From Clostridium sp. Marseille-Q2269 (GTDB lineage: Bacteria; Bacillota; Clostridia; Clostridiales; Clostridiaceae), in NCBI RefSeq assembly GCF_943736985.1, contig NZ_CALSFS010000010.1:1-64000 (forward strand): DNA of 64,000 bases, given 5' to 3'. Below are positions 8,979-17,162 of the stretch, one piece after another. The notes under the pieces are model-generated. The model searched no databases. It was not told where the DNA came from and saw only the letters and a list, made by a program, of their open reading frames with translations. Position 1 is the first letter of the stretch; the number at the start of each line of letters is the position of its first letter. The position numbers and the translations under genes are program-made.

Positions 8979-9764
8979 TTATATAATATGCTTTTGTTTC
9001 AAATTTACAACTAGGTTTTCAACCACTTCTTCTGTTGATCCTTCTAGAACAACACCCTTACCTTTAGGTGCTGGAGTAAATGATCTAAATACTTTAGTTG
9101 GAGAAGCCTTAAGACCTACTCCTTCTCTTTCTATATCTAGGTCATCAATAGTTAAAACCTTTATTTCTTTTTTATAAGAATCAAATATTTTATCTACCGC
9201 CATATATCTAGGATCATTAAGTGAACTTACAGCTGTTAATAATACAGGTTTTTTTACTCTAATTATTTCGTAGCCATCTTCTAGTTGTCTTTGTACTGTT
9301 ACATTATCTCCGTCCATTTTGAAATCTTGTACATAAGTAACCTGTGGAATACCTAATTTTTCGGAAATTTGTGGACCGACCTGAGCTGTATCCCCATCTA
9401 TAGCTTGTCTTCCAGCGAATATAATATCATAATCTCCAATGTTTCTTATGGCTGATGCAATAACCTTTGAAGTAGCCCAAGTATCGGAACCTGCAAAGGC
9501 TCTATCACTTACTAAATAAGCATCATCTGCTCCCATTGCAAGACATTCTCTTAACATAACCTCTGCCTGAGGAGGGCCCATTGAAACAACTGATACATTT
9601 ATACTCTCATCTTTATCTTTCATTTTTAAAGCTTCTTCAAGTGCATTTGCATCATCTGGATTTAATATACTTGGAACACCCTCTCTTATTAATGTTCCTG
9701 TCTTAGGATCTATTTTTACTTCTGTTGTATCCGGAACTTGTTTAACGCATACTACTATCCTCAA
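8979..9764 (-). CDS. etfB: Electron-transfer flavoprotein beta subunit
   Basis: A protein of about 261 residues beginning RIVVCVKQVPDT, the classic EtfB N-terminus, with the conserved AGRQAIDGDTAQVGP nucleotide-binding segment in the middle. The frame is open to a TTG at 9779, but that codon overlaps the ribosome site GGAGG. The TTG at 9764 lies 8 bases after it and gives the normal family start, so I use it. It sits between acdB and etfA in the same transcript. Confidence 0.92.
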   Translation of the reverse strand: MRIVVCVKQVPDTTEVKIDPKTGTLIREGVPSILNPDDANALEEALKMKDKDESINVSVVSMGPPQAEVMLRECLAMGADDAYLVSDRAFAGSDTWATSKVIASAIRNIGDYDIIFAGRQAIDGDTAQVGPQISEKLGIPQVTYVQDFKMDGDNVTVQRQLEDGYEIIRVKKPVLLTAVSSLNDPRYMAVDKIFDSYKKEIKVLTIDDLDIEREGVGLKASPTKVFRSFTPAPKGKGVVLEGSTEEVVENLVVNLKQKHII

Positions 9765-9800
9765 ATCTTTAACCTCCAATTTTGTTTATTTCTTAATATA

Positions 9801-10934
9801 TTATTTAAGGGCTTTTGCCGCAATAACCATCTGCTGAACCTGAGATGTTCCCTCATATATAGATGTAATTCTGGCATCTCTATACATTCTTTCTATTGGA
9901 TAATCTTTCATATATCCATATCCACCATGTAATTGTAATGCTTTATAAGCCACTTCATTTGCAATTTCTGCAGCATAATATTTTGCCATTGCAGATTCAA
10001 CTCCCGGATTTATACCAGCATCTTTCTTCTCCGCTGCATCGTATACAAGCCATCTAGCAGCTTGAACCTTAGTTTCCATATCCGCAATTGTAAATTGAGT
10101 GTTTTGGAACTTCGCTAAAGGTCTACCAAATTGAACTCTTTCCTTAACATATTTTATAGCTTCATCTAAAGCACCTTGAGCTATTCCAAGAGCCTGAGCA
10201 GCTACTCCAATTCTTCCAACATCAAGTGTATTTAATGCCATTTTAAAACCTTTACCTTGTTTTCCAATAAGGTTTTCTTTTGGAACCTTTACATTTTCAA
10301 ATATTAAATCTGCGGTTTCTGTTCCCCTGATGCCCATTTTATTTTCATGGGCTCCAGTTGAAAATCCATCCCATTTACTCTCAACTATAAAGGCTGAAAT
10401 TCCTCTTGAACCTTTACCTTTTTCTGTCATGGCTGTTACTATCGCGAAATCACAAATAGGTGCATTTGTAATAAATGTTTTTCTTCCATTTAAAATATAA
10501 TGATCTCCATCTAAAACTGCAGTAGTTTGACCAGCACCAGCATCTGATCCTGCACCTGGTTCAGTTAACCCAAATGATCCTATATATTCACCTTTTGCAA
10601 GAGGCTTTAAATATTTTTCCTTTTGCTTATCTGTTCCAAAATTAAGTAAAGGTAGTGCTACTAATGATGCTCCTGCTGTTATAAAAGTTCCTGTAGAAGC
10701 ACAACGTCTGTTAATTTCTTCCATTATTATGCAGTAAGAAACATAATCAGCGCCAGCGCCACCATATTCTTTAGGTATTACAGGACTAATAAATTTATAT
10801 TTTGCAAGCTTTTCTATTAGTTCTTTAGGTAACTTACCCTCTATATCAACTTGTTCTGGAATATCTTTCAACTCTCTATCTACAAAATCCCTTACGGACT
10901 TTCTCAAAAGTTCATGCTCTTTCTTAAATAACAT
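9801..10934 (-). CDS. acdB: Acyl-CoA dehydrogenase (isocaprenoyl-CoA reductase)
   Basis: A 377-residue flavin acyl-CoA dehydrogenase. It carries the FAD motif FGLTEPGAGSDAG, the LQLHGGYGYMKDYPIERMYRD segment, and YEGTS with catalytic base E361. In this operon it would run in reverse, reducing the 2-enoyl-CoA made by HadBC to the saturated acyl-CoA (isocaproyl-CoA if leucine is the substrate), with electrons from EtfAB. It starts at ATG 10934 after AAAGGAGG. A 279-base gap with an inverted repeat separates it from hadC, longer than other gaps in the operon. Confidence 0.9.
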   Translation of the reverse strand: MLFKKEHELLRKSVRDFVDRELKDIPEQVDIEGKLPKELIEKLAKYKFISPVIPKEYGGAGADYVSYCIIMEEINRRCASTGTFITAGASLVALPLLNFGTDKQKEKYLKPLAKGEYIGSFGLTEPGAGSDAGAGQTTAVLDGDHYILNGRKTFITNAPICDFAIVTAMTEKGKGSRGISAFIVESKWDGFSTGAHENKMGIRGTETADLIFENVKVPKENLIGKQGKGFKMALNTLDVGRIGVAAQALGIAQGALDEAIKYVKERVQFGRPLAKFQNTQFTIADMETKVQAARWLVYDAAEKKDAGINPGVESAMAKYYAAEIANEVAYKALQLHGGYGYMKDYPIERMYRDARITSIYEGTSQVQQMVIAAKALK

Positions 10935-10962
10935 ACTTTCCTCCTTTTAAATTTACGACCTT

Positions 10963-11045
10963 ACAAAACTGTAGCGATTTTTACTATTAACTCTATATTT
11001 TTAATAATATTACAGTGTCATTCATAAAAACCGCTACATAGTTTG
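10963..11045. other. Long inverted repeat between hadC and acdB
   Basis: The arms at 10963-10986 and 11024-11045 (core GTAGCG against CGCTAC, flanked by A/T pairs) enclose about 38 bases. There is no T-run on the minus strand. It may be an RNA-processing or stability structure that splits the dehydratase and dehydrogenase parts of the operon. I see nothing else in the 10935-11213 gap. Confidence 0.5.
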
Positions 11046-11213
11046 TATAAGGAAATTTAATTATTTTTATATAAAATATTTTTAATCTAACAAACCCATT
11101 AATCCCTACAAAGTCTTATATATAACTAAATAATCATTCTTAAATTTAAATATATAATAAATTTTCTAATGTTAAATGGACTTTAAAACTATAACTTTAA
11201 ATTAAGGTTCTAT

Positions 11214-12341
11214 TTATAATATTTCTGAGAATGTTTGAATTCTTGTTCTTATTTGTTCAACGCTCTTATTTTGTTGATCTACCTCTACCATTGTTGTAGG
11301 AATATCTTCTTTTTCAATATCCTTTTTAACAACTGGGTAATCGTATTCTTCAGGATCACAGAATTTCATCATGGCAAATACTACACCATCACATTCTTTA
11401 TCCTTAGCTGCTTTTGCAATCATTGATCCTCTAGCTTTCTTAGGATCATATGCTAAAGAACATCCTTCAATATTTGACCACTGTCTTGCTAATCTGTCTA
11501 ATGAATTCTTTCCTTCAGGTACATCTGTTCTAAATTGTCTACTTTCTTGAGCTAGATCATCGCCTACTATTCTTAAATTGTTTTCTTCAAACACATCAAG
11601 CATTTCTTTTGAATCTAATAATATACCAGTTACAAATACTTTTTTGCCATTATATTTTTCTTCTGGCAGAGCATTTAATAAATCATTTAGTTCTTTTACT
11701 ATCTTTGTATGCTTATCTTTTCTCATAAAGAATCCACTCTTTATAACAACATTTCTTTCATAATTATTTATTGTATTGGTATGCTTAGCTGCTATGTCTA
11801 CAAAATTTCTCATTACTTCTCTATGTTCATTGTATATTTCTATACTATTTTCTAACTCTTTTTCAGTTATCTCTTTTCCTCTAATCTCTTCTATCTTTTC
11901 TTTTATATATTTGTATTCTTCAACTAAATACTCTACACCAGCTTCTAATTTCCTATTTTGAGGATGAACTAATGCGATGTATGGAATGTCTTTAATAGCA
12001 AATTTCCAATTTTGGCCCATGCAATTTAATGTATCACACATTCCAGGAATAATAACAGCTGATAAACCATCATATATACCCTTCAATCCAAATTCCATGC
12101 AGGATTGCATTATTGAGCAACAAAATGCTGGATAATATTGTTTAGCTAAATTAGCTTCAACGTCCCCTCCCCATATACCTATTGGAAGCATATCTGCTGC
12201 ATATACTATTTCTTCTGGAGTATACACTGGAAAACATCCTATTACTTTATTTCCTGTTCTTTCTTTATAATCTGAAACAACTTCTTTAGGGTTTTTAGTA
12301 ATTCCCTCTAATTTAGATAAAATATTTTTTATATTATCCAT
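11214..12341 (-). CDS. hadC: (R)-2-hydroxyisocaproyl-CoA dehydratase, subunit C
   Basis: A 375-residue HgdB/HadC-family iron-sulfur subunit. The beginning ([19 protein letters not shown]) and the cluster-region cysteines ([11 protein letters not shown], residues 74-81, GMCDTLNC, residues 102-107, and [12 protein letters not shown] near 330) match HadC. With HadB it removes water from 2-hydroxyacyl-CoA through a ketyl radical started by HadI. The start ATG shares one base with the hadB stop (TAATG), and GGAGG lies 10 bases upstream inside hadB, so translation is coupled. Confidence 0.92.
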   Translation of the reverse strand: MDNIKNILSKLEGITKNPKEVVSDYKERTGNKVIGCFPVYTPEEIVYAADMLPIGIWGGDVEANLAKQYYPAFCCSIMQSCMEFGLKGIYDGLSAVIIPGMCDTLNCMGQNWKFAIKDIPYIALVHPQNRKLEAGVEYLVEEYKYIKEKIEEIRGKEITEKELENSIEIYNEHREVMRNFVDIAAKHTNTINNYERNVVIKSGFFMRKDKHTKIVKELNDLLNALPEEKYNGKKVFVTGILLDSKEMLDVFEENNLRIVGDDLAQESRQFRTDVPEGKNSLDRLARQWSNIEGCSLAYDPKKARGSMIAKAAKDKECDGVVFAMMKFCDPEEYDYPVVKKDIEKEDIPTTMVEVDQQNKSVEQIRTRIQTFSEIL

Positions 12342-13573
12342 TATTTGTTTCCTCCTTTCTTTCTTTCTTCCATAACTTCCACTAATCCTTGGATTCTTGT
12401 TTCAAATTGAGCTTTGCTAAAGTTTCTTGGATCTGCTTGGTCTCCATCAAAGCCTGCATATGGTATACCTGTTTCTTCAAAAACTTTTCTTTCCATTTCA
12501 TATTGAATAAAACTCATTAACTTACAGCTTCTATTCATATGATAGAATGCTCCATCACAATTTCCATCTATTAAAGAATCTATTCTATATTTACACATTG
12601 TCTCTAAATTAACATTATTAAACATAGTACTATAAGCTCTAGCCATTCCATCTAAATCGTTTACTTCATATTGTAATGCCCATGCATGAGGGTAAACACT
12701 TCCAGTCATATTAACGCCATAGTTTGCTAAAGTCCTCATTTTATATCCTATATATGGCCAACATGGAATACCTTCCATCATAATTCTATATTTTTCTTCT
12801 CCTCTAAATGAAGTTTCTTTATTTTTAATATTTTCTTCTAACTCAGAAATTAACAATTTAAATGCATCTGTAGTTTCTTTTTTACCTCTATAACATACAA
12901 TAACAGCCATATAAGTAAATAAATCAAATCCATTCATTGGTGATGGGAATGAACCTGATGGTAAGCTCATAGAATATTTCCATAGTTTACCATTATTAGC
13001 AGATATCCTCATAACCTCTTCTAATTTTTTAGGATCAAATTTCTTTCCAGAAATTTTTTCAAGTTGCTTTATAGCTTCTTCAAATTGAGCTCTAAGGTAT
13101 TTAATTCTACTCTCTGTTACTTCATCTTCATTATTAAATGTAGTGTCTATCATTATTAATGGTATATCTAATTCCTTTGCTATGTTTTCGTACCACTTAA
13201 TAACTTGATTACAAATATTATTGCAACAGCATATAAAATCAGGTTTTGGCATATTTAAGTTCTCTGAACCACCCTTTTCTAGAAGCCCAAAGTTTGTTCT
13301 TGCATAGGCACATAAATCAATTGAATAACCAGCGCTTTCTGCTGCTTCACAAAGGGATAAAGACTCTTTCTTAGCTGCAACACCTGCTGCTTGATTTTCT
13401 GGATATAATACATCCAAATCAAAAGCCTCTACTAATTCCTGTGGAAATACAGAAGTTGACCAACCTACTGGTTTTCCTGCTTCCTTTGCTTTCCAAGCAT
13501 CTGCATATGATTTAGCCAATATACCATTAATTACTTTTGCTGCTTTTTTCTTTTCATCTTTCTTATCAGCCAT
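12341..13573 (-). CDS. hadB: (R)-2-hydroxyisocaproyl-CoA dehydratase, subunit B
   Basis: A 410-residue alpha-type subunit of the dehydratase, very like C. difficile HadB by eye: [34 protein letters not shown] and [16 protein letters not shown]. Candidate cluster or structural cysteines are C88 (SIDLCAY), C115-C117 with C121 (ICCCNNIC) and C350 (NRSCK). It binds substrate CoA ester and a [4Fe-4S] cluster in the HadBC heterodimer. A good site (GGGGGAGG) precedes ATG 13573, 64 bases after hadA. Confidence 0.93.
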   Translation of the reverse strand: MADKKDEKKKAAKVINGILAKSYADAWKAKEAGKPVGWSTSVFPQELVEAFDLDVLYPENQAAGVAAKKESLSLCEAAESAGYSIDLCAYARTNFGLLEKGGSENLNMPKPDFICCCNNICNQVIKWYENIAKELDIPLIMIDTTFNNEDEVTESRIKYLRAQFEEAIKQLEKISGKKFDPKKLEEVMRISANNGKLWKYSMSLPSGSFPSPMNGFDLFTYMAVIVCYRGKKETTDAFKLLISELEENIKNKETSFRGEEKYRIMMEGIPCWPYIGYKMRTLANYGVNMTGSVYPHAWALQYEVNDLDGMARAYSTMFNNVNLETMCKYRIDSLIDGNCDGAFYHMNRSCKLMSFIQYEMERKVFEETGIPYAGFDGDQADPRNFSKAQFETRIQGLVEVMEERKKGGNK

Positions 13574-13637
13574 TTATATTCCTCCCCCTTCTAAATATAA
13601 GTTTTTATGCCCTCTATTAAAAACCTATATGACTAAT

Positions 13638-14852
13638 TTATTTTATTGCTTTTTCTTTTCTCATTTCTTCTATTTCTTCTTTGCTATAACCTAAAGATGT
13701 AAGAATTGTATCAGTATCTTCTCCAACTTTTGGTGCAGCTTTATATGGTCTCATTCCAGCCTCACTAAACTTAACAGGTGAATTAACTAGTACGCCAGTA
13801 TTTCCGCTATCATATGTTGTCTTAAATAAATAGTCATTTGCCCATGCTTGTTCATCTTCTAATATATCTTCACAATATTGTAATTTTTCATATGGTAAGT
13901 CAGCTTTATCTAACAATTCTGCCCATTCTTTTAAATCCTTTTTAATCATTTCATCTTCTAATATTCCTACAAAAGTTTCAACATGTTTTACTACTTCAGA
14001 TTGCTTATTAAATCTTTCATCTTCAATTAGGTCAGGTCTATTTATTACTTCTTTACAGAACTTAGGGAACCATGCATCATATTTTAGAAGAGCTAATTGT
14101 ATCCATCTATCATCTTTACACTTATAAGTTGTTGCTAATGGATTATTAGGTGTTCTTCTTGATAGTGGCATCTTATTTCCGTATTGAGCTGTAGTAATCA
14201 TTAATCCCATACCAAATATAGCTGTATGATATAAACTTACTGTAACTCTATCCCCTTTTCCAGTTAATGTCTTTTTGTGTAATGCTGCTAATATACCTGC
14301 AGCCAAGCTTATACCAGCATAATGATCTCCAAAACCTGCATTCGTGTTAGCTGGTGATGTTCCTTTTTCCATTAAGGATGTACTTACAGCTCCTCTTGCA
14401 AAATATGCAGTGTAATCAAATCCTGGCTTATCCTTAAGAGGGCCTTCTTCTCCATATCCTAATATATGTGCATGTATTAGTGAAGGGTATTTATCCTTTA
14501 ATTGTCCATAGGATAGTCCACTTCTCTCTAATGCCTTTTCTCTGACATTTGTTACAAAAATATCTGCATCTTTAAGTAATCTTCCTAATACTTCTTGACC
14601 TTTTTCACTTCTAGTATTTATAGCAACGCCCTCTTTATTTCCATTTTCAAGTTCAAACATAGGATTTTCTTCATCCTTTGCAGGTGAATTATATACTGTA
14701 CCTACAAATCTTAAATTATCTCCTTGAACTGGTTCTATTTTAATTACTTCAGCTCCCCAGTCAGCTAATAATTTTGCACAACTAGGCGCTGCAACAAAGC
14801 TTGATAATTCAACTACTTTTACACCTTCTAAAGCTAAACCTTCTTTTGTCAT
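13638..14852 (-). CDS. hadA: 2-hydroxyisocaproate CoA-transferase (family III)
   Basis: A 404-residue class III CoA-transferase. It moves CoA from isocaproyl- or isocaprenoyl-CoA to (R)-2-hydroxyisocaproate, feeding HadBC. The expected Asp lies in AGFGDHYAG (D176). The text is closer to C. difficile HadA (SSFVAAPSCAKLL, SPANTNAGFGDHYAG, TTAQYGNKMPLSR) than to C. sporogenes FldA, so I assign a leucine-type rather than phenylalanine-type pathway. That is recall-based and not a search. It is the first gene of the operon, with AAGGAGGA before ATG 14852. No ldhA-type 2-hydroxyacid dehydrogenase is next to it. Confidence 0.9.
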   Translation of the reverse strand: MTKEGLALEGVKVVELSSFVAAPSCAKLLADWGAEVIKIEPVQGDNLRFVGTVYNSPAKDEENPMFELENGNKEGVAINTRSEKGQEVLGRLLKDADIFVTNVREKALERSGLSYGQLKDKYPSLIHAHILGYGEEGPLKDKPGFDYTAYFARGAVSTSLMEKGTSPANTNAGFGDHYAGISLAAGILAALHKKTLTGKGDRVTVSLYHTAIFGMGLMITTAQYGNKMPLSRRTPNNPLATTYKCKDDRWIQLALLKYDAWFPKFCKEVINRPDLIEDERFNKQSEVVKHVETFVGILEDEMIKKDLKEWAELLDKADLPYEKLQYCEDILEDEQAWANDYLFKTTYDSGNTGVLVNSPVKFSEAGMRPYKAAPKVGEDTDTILTSLGYSKEEIEEMRKEKAIK

Positions 14853-14908
14853 TTTAACATTCCTCCTTAAATATTATAAATAATCCAATTTACTCTATTG
14901 AAGTGGTT

Positions 14909-14930
14909 AAGTTTTCTTTAAAGAAAACTT
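14909..14930. promoter_or_regulatory. Perfect 22-bp palindrome upstream of hadA
   Basis: The half-site AAGTTTTCTTT is followed at once by its exact complement. It lies 57-78 bases before the hadA start, where an operator or promoter-overlapping site would be expected. No regulator gene is adjacent. The rest of 14853-15253 is AT-rich with no other feature I can support. Confidence 0.6.
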
Positions 14931-15253
14931 GTACCAAATTCATCTATGTTATGTTCATTTACTTCATTATCATATTATTCAATTAATTTTAAATTATGAT
15001 TGTTAAGAAAATTGCAATTATAATTTAAAATTCTTTCTTTTCTTATGCTTTCTAGTAATTTATATTTATTAAAATGTATTTTAATACCTATTTTTAAAAA
15101 TTTTCAGAAAACCTTTTCATGCCAATCATTAAACTTATTATTATTTTCACTTATATAGATCTATAGGATGATTAAATATAAAACAATTAAATTTTTAATG
15201 GTTCATCCCTCTTTCATTTCCATTTATATGTGGTATATATATTGAAAATTACA

Positions 15254-15588
15254 TTAAACAAATAATTCTGGTTCTTTTCTATATATAAAATTATTTTTCA
15301 ATTGACTTTTATGTATCAAATACTCCTTATCTTGGAAATATTTTGCTTGTACAGGACATTTTTTGATACATGCACAGCATTTAATACATATTCCATTAAG
15401 CTTACTTACATCTTTAAAATCGATGGAGCCCATAGGGCATACTTCTGCACAAAGATTACATTTTATACAATTATCTTTTGTGCTTGGTGTAACTTTTCTT
15501 ATATCAATGGGATTTCTATTTTCATCTCTTGGCATATAATATTTTTTGTAGCACTAAAATACATAGTATTTATTGTTTTATAACCCAT
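15254..15588 (-). pseudogene. EFR1-type flavodoxin/ferredoxin protein, internally deleted
   Basis: The 3' part (15254-15535) encodes two [4Fe-4S] motifs, CIKCNLCAEVCP and CIKCCACIKKCP, followed by a tail ending EPELFV. This matches the ferredoxin end of EFR1-family proteins, which carry a flavodoxin domain in front. The proper start is still visible: GGAGGGC, then ATG 15588 and codons for GYKTINTMYFSAT, the typical flavodoxin beginning. The two ends are joined out of frame with about 150 codons missing. A stand-alone ferredoxin could still be made from ATG 15535, but that ATG has no good ribosome site. An intact version would have been a low-potential electron carrier beside the dehydratase genes. 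Confidence 0.65.
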
Positions 15589-15797
15589 TTTTTGCCCTCC
15601 CTATTGGTATAAAAGTTATAAAAAAATTACACTTACATATAATATATAGAATTTGTTTTTGTTATCTTATGTTTTATTTATTACTATTTATAATAAAAAA
15701 CATATATTCTTGTAAAATAAAATAGAATATTTTAAAATTAAATCTATCTTTACTACATAGGTTTTAATACTTATTTTTCCAATATTGATTGGTATTA

Positions 15798-15826
15798 TTT
15801 ACATAGTGATTTTTTTAATGTATATT
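15798..15826 (+). promoter_or_regulatory. Likely sigma-A promoter of the dehydratase-like pair
   Basis: TTTACA (15798-15803), 17 bases, then TATATT (15821-15826). It sits 59 bases before the start at 15885. A small inverted repeat, CCAATattgATTGG (15779-15792), lies just upstream. The rest of 15589-15884 is AT-rich. Confidence 0.5.
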
Positions 15827-15884
15827 GTATATTGTAATAATTTTAATAATATAACTACATTTACTAATAAGGGTTGGTGATTAA

Positions 15885-17162
15885 ATGGATTTTATCAAAT
15901 ATTACGGTTCAATGATAAAAAAAAATATAGATAAGCCTCATAAGGCCTGTAATCTTTTAAAAGCAGGATATTCTCTTAATTACAAACTTATGGACAAGTT
16001 TCCTAACCGTAAATTGCCTCCATCATTACAATATCTTGATAAAATATGCATGAAATATATATTAGAGCCAATTAAGTACCCTGATAAATCTGCAATGGTT
16101 AATCTGTTTGCTCCTACTGAGTTTTTACATGCCATGAATATTTATCCTATGTTTGTTGAAGGAATTTCTTCTTACTTATCAGGTACCAAATGCGAAGATG
16201 GCTTTATAAATTATTCAGAAAAAATGAATATTCCAGAAACTCTTTGTAGTTATCACAAGGCTTTTATAGGAGCTATTCAGTCAAATGTGATAAAAAGTCC
16301 AAGATTTGCAGTGACAACAACCATAGCCTGTGATGCCAATGTAAATACATTTAGGCATGTTAGAGATCAGTTAAATATTGATTTATATATTATTGACATT
16401 CCTTATGAATATTCAATAGAAGGAGAGGAATATGTAGCTATTCAACTTAAAGAAATGGTATCAATGATAGAAGATATAATGCATATTAAATTGAATGAAA
16501 ATAAATTAAAAAAAGTACTAATAAATGAGAATTCATCAAGACAATATCAGCTAAAATACATGAAAGAACTTTCTTATAGGTATTTTCCCAATACATTGAC
16601 TTTTGAAATGTACAAACTATTTACATCCCATGTAGCCATGGGAAGAGTTGAAACTTTAGCGTTTTACAAGAAACTCTATGAAGATATATTAACATATGAT
16701 AAATGTGAGTGTACAAAATTCTTGTGGGTTCACTTGATACCATTTTATCAAAATACCCTTAAGAATTACTTTAATAACAATGATAAAATGCAGCTATTAA
16801 CTTCTGATCTATCCTTTGACTATATTGAAAAATTAGATGTTAATAATCCTTACAATGCTATAGCTAAGAAACTTATACTTAATCATTTTAATGGTCCTCA
16901 CTGTAGAAGAGCAAAAAGTATATTAAATTTAGCCAAAATTCTAAAGACAGATGCTGTAATAAATTTTTGTCATTGGGGTTGTAAGCAATCCAATGGAGGA
17001 TCTATGATACTAAAAAAAGTTATGGAAGAAAATAATATTCCTTACCTATCTATAGATGGAGATGCTGTGGATAGAAGGAATTCTCATGATGGTCAACTTA
17101 GCACCAGATTAGAGGCTTTTTTTGAAATTTTGAAAAATAATAAAGGAGGTATGAAAATATGA
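15885..17162 (+). CDS. HgdB/BcrC-family dehydratase-like iron-sulfur subunit
   Basis: A 425-residue member of the 2-hydroxyacyl-CoA dehydratase/benzoyl-CoA reductase/double-cubane family. Candidate cluster cysteines occur where the family has them: C121 (TLCSYHKAF), C149 (TIACDANVN), and C362 and C366 (FCHWGCKQSNGG). The C-terminus (LSIDGDAVDRRN, GQLSTRLEAF) is the family's closing segment. It overlaps the next gene by four bases (ATGA), so the two are made together, and that gene carries a second dehydratase domain plus an activator. It is clearly distinct from HadB and HadC. Its substrate is unknown. It could be a radical dehydratase, an ATP-dependent ring or double-cubane reductase, or an uncharacterised reductase. 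Confidence 0.8.
   Translation: MDFIKYYGSMIKKNIDKPHKACNLLKAGYSLNYKLMDKFPNRKLPPSLQYLDKICMKYILEPIKYPDKSAMVNLFAPTEFLHAMNIYPMFVEGISSYLSGTKCEDGFINYSEKMNIPETLCSYHKAFIGAIQSNVIKSPRFAVTTTIACDANVNTFRHVRDQLNIDLYIIDIPYEYSIEGEEYVAIQLKEMVSMIEDIMHIKLNENKLKKVLINENSSRQYQLKYMKELSYRYFPNTLTFEMYKLFTSHVAMGRVETLAFYKKLYEDILTYDKCECTKFLWVHLIPFYQNTLKNYFNNNDKMQLLTSDLSFDYIEKLDVNNPYNAIAKKLILNHFNGPHCRRAKSILNLAKILKTDAVINFCHWGCKQSNGGSMILKKVMEENNIPYLSIDGDAVDRRNSHDGQLSTRLEAFFEILKNNKGGMKI

Noticed and set aside
8791..9177. 128-residue plus-strand frame across etfA and etfB
   Set aside because: It is an antisense shadow of two conserved genes. Similar long antisense frames elsewhere in the window were dropped for the same reason.
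6037..14852. Naming the operon fld (phenyllactyl-CoA dehydratase)
   Set aside because: The CoA-transferase and both dehydratase subunits resemble C. difficile HadA, HadB and HadC more closely than the C. sporogenes Fld proteins, as far as I can recall the sequences.
15113..15135. Second sigma-54 promoter upstream of hadA
   Set aside because: TTGGCATG is present on the minus strand, but ten bases after the GG there is TT and not GC.
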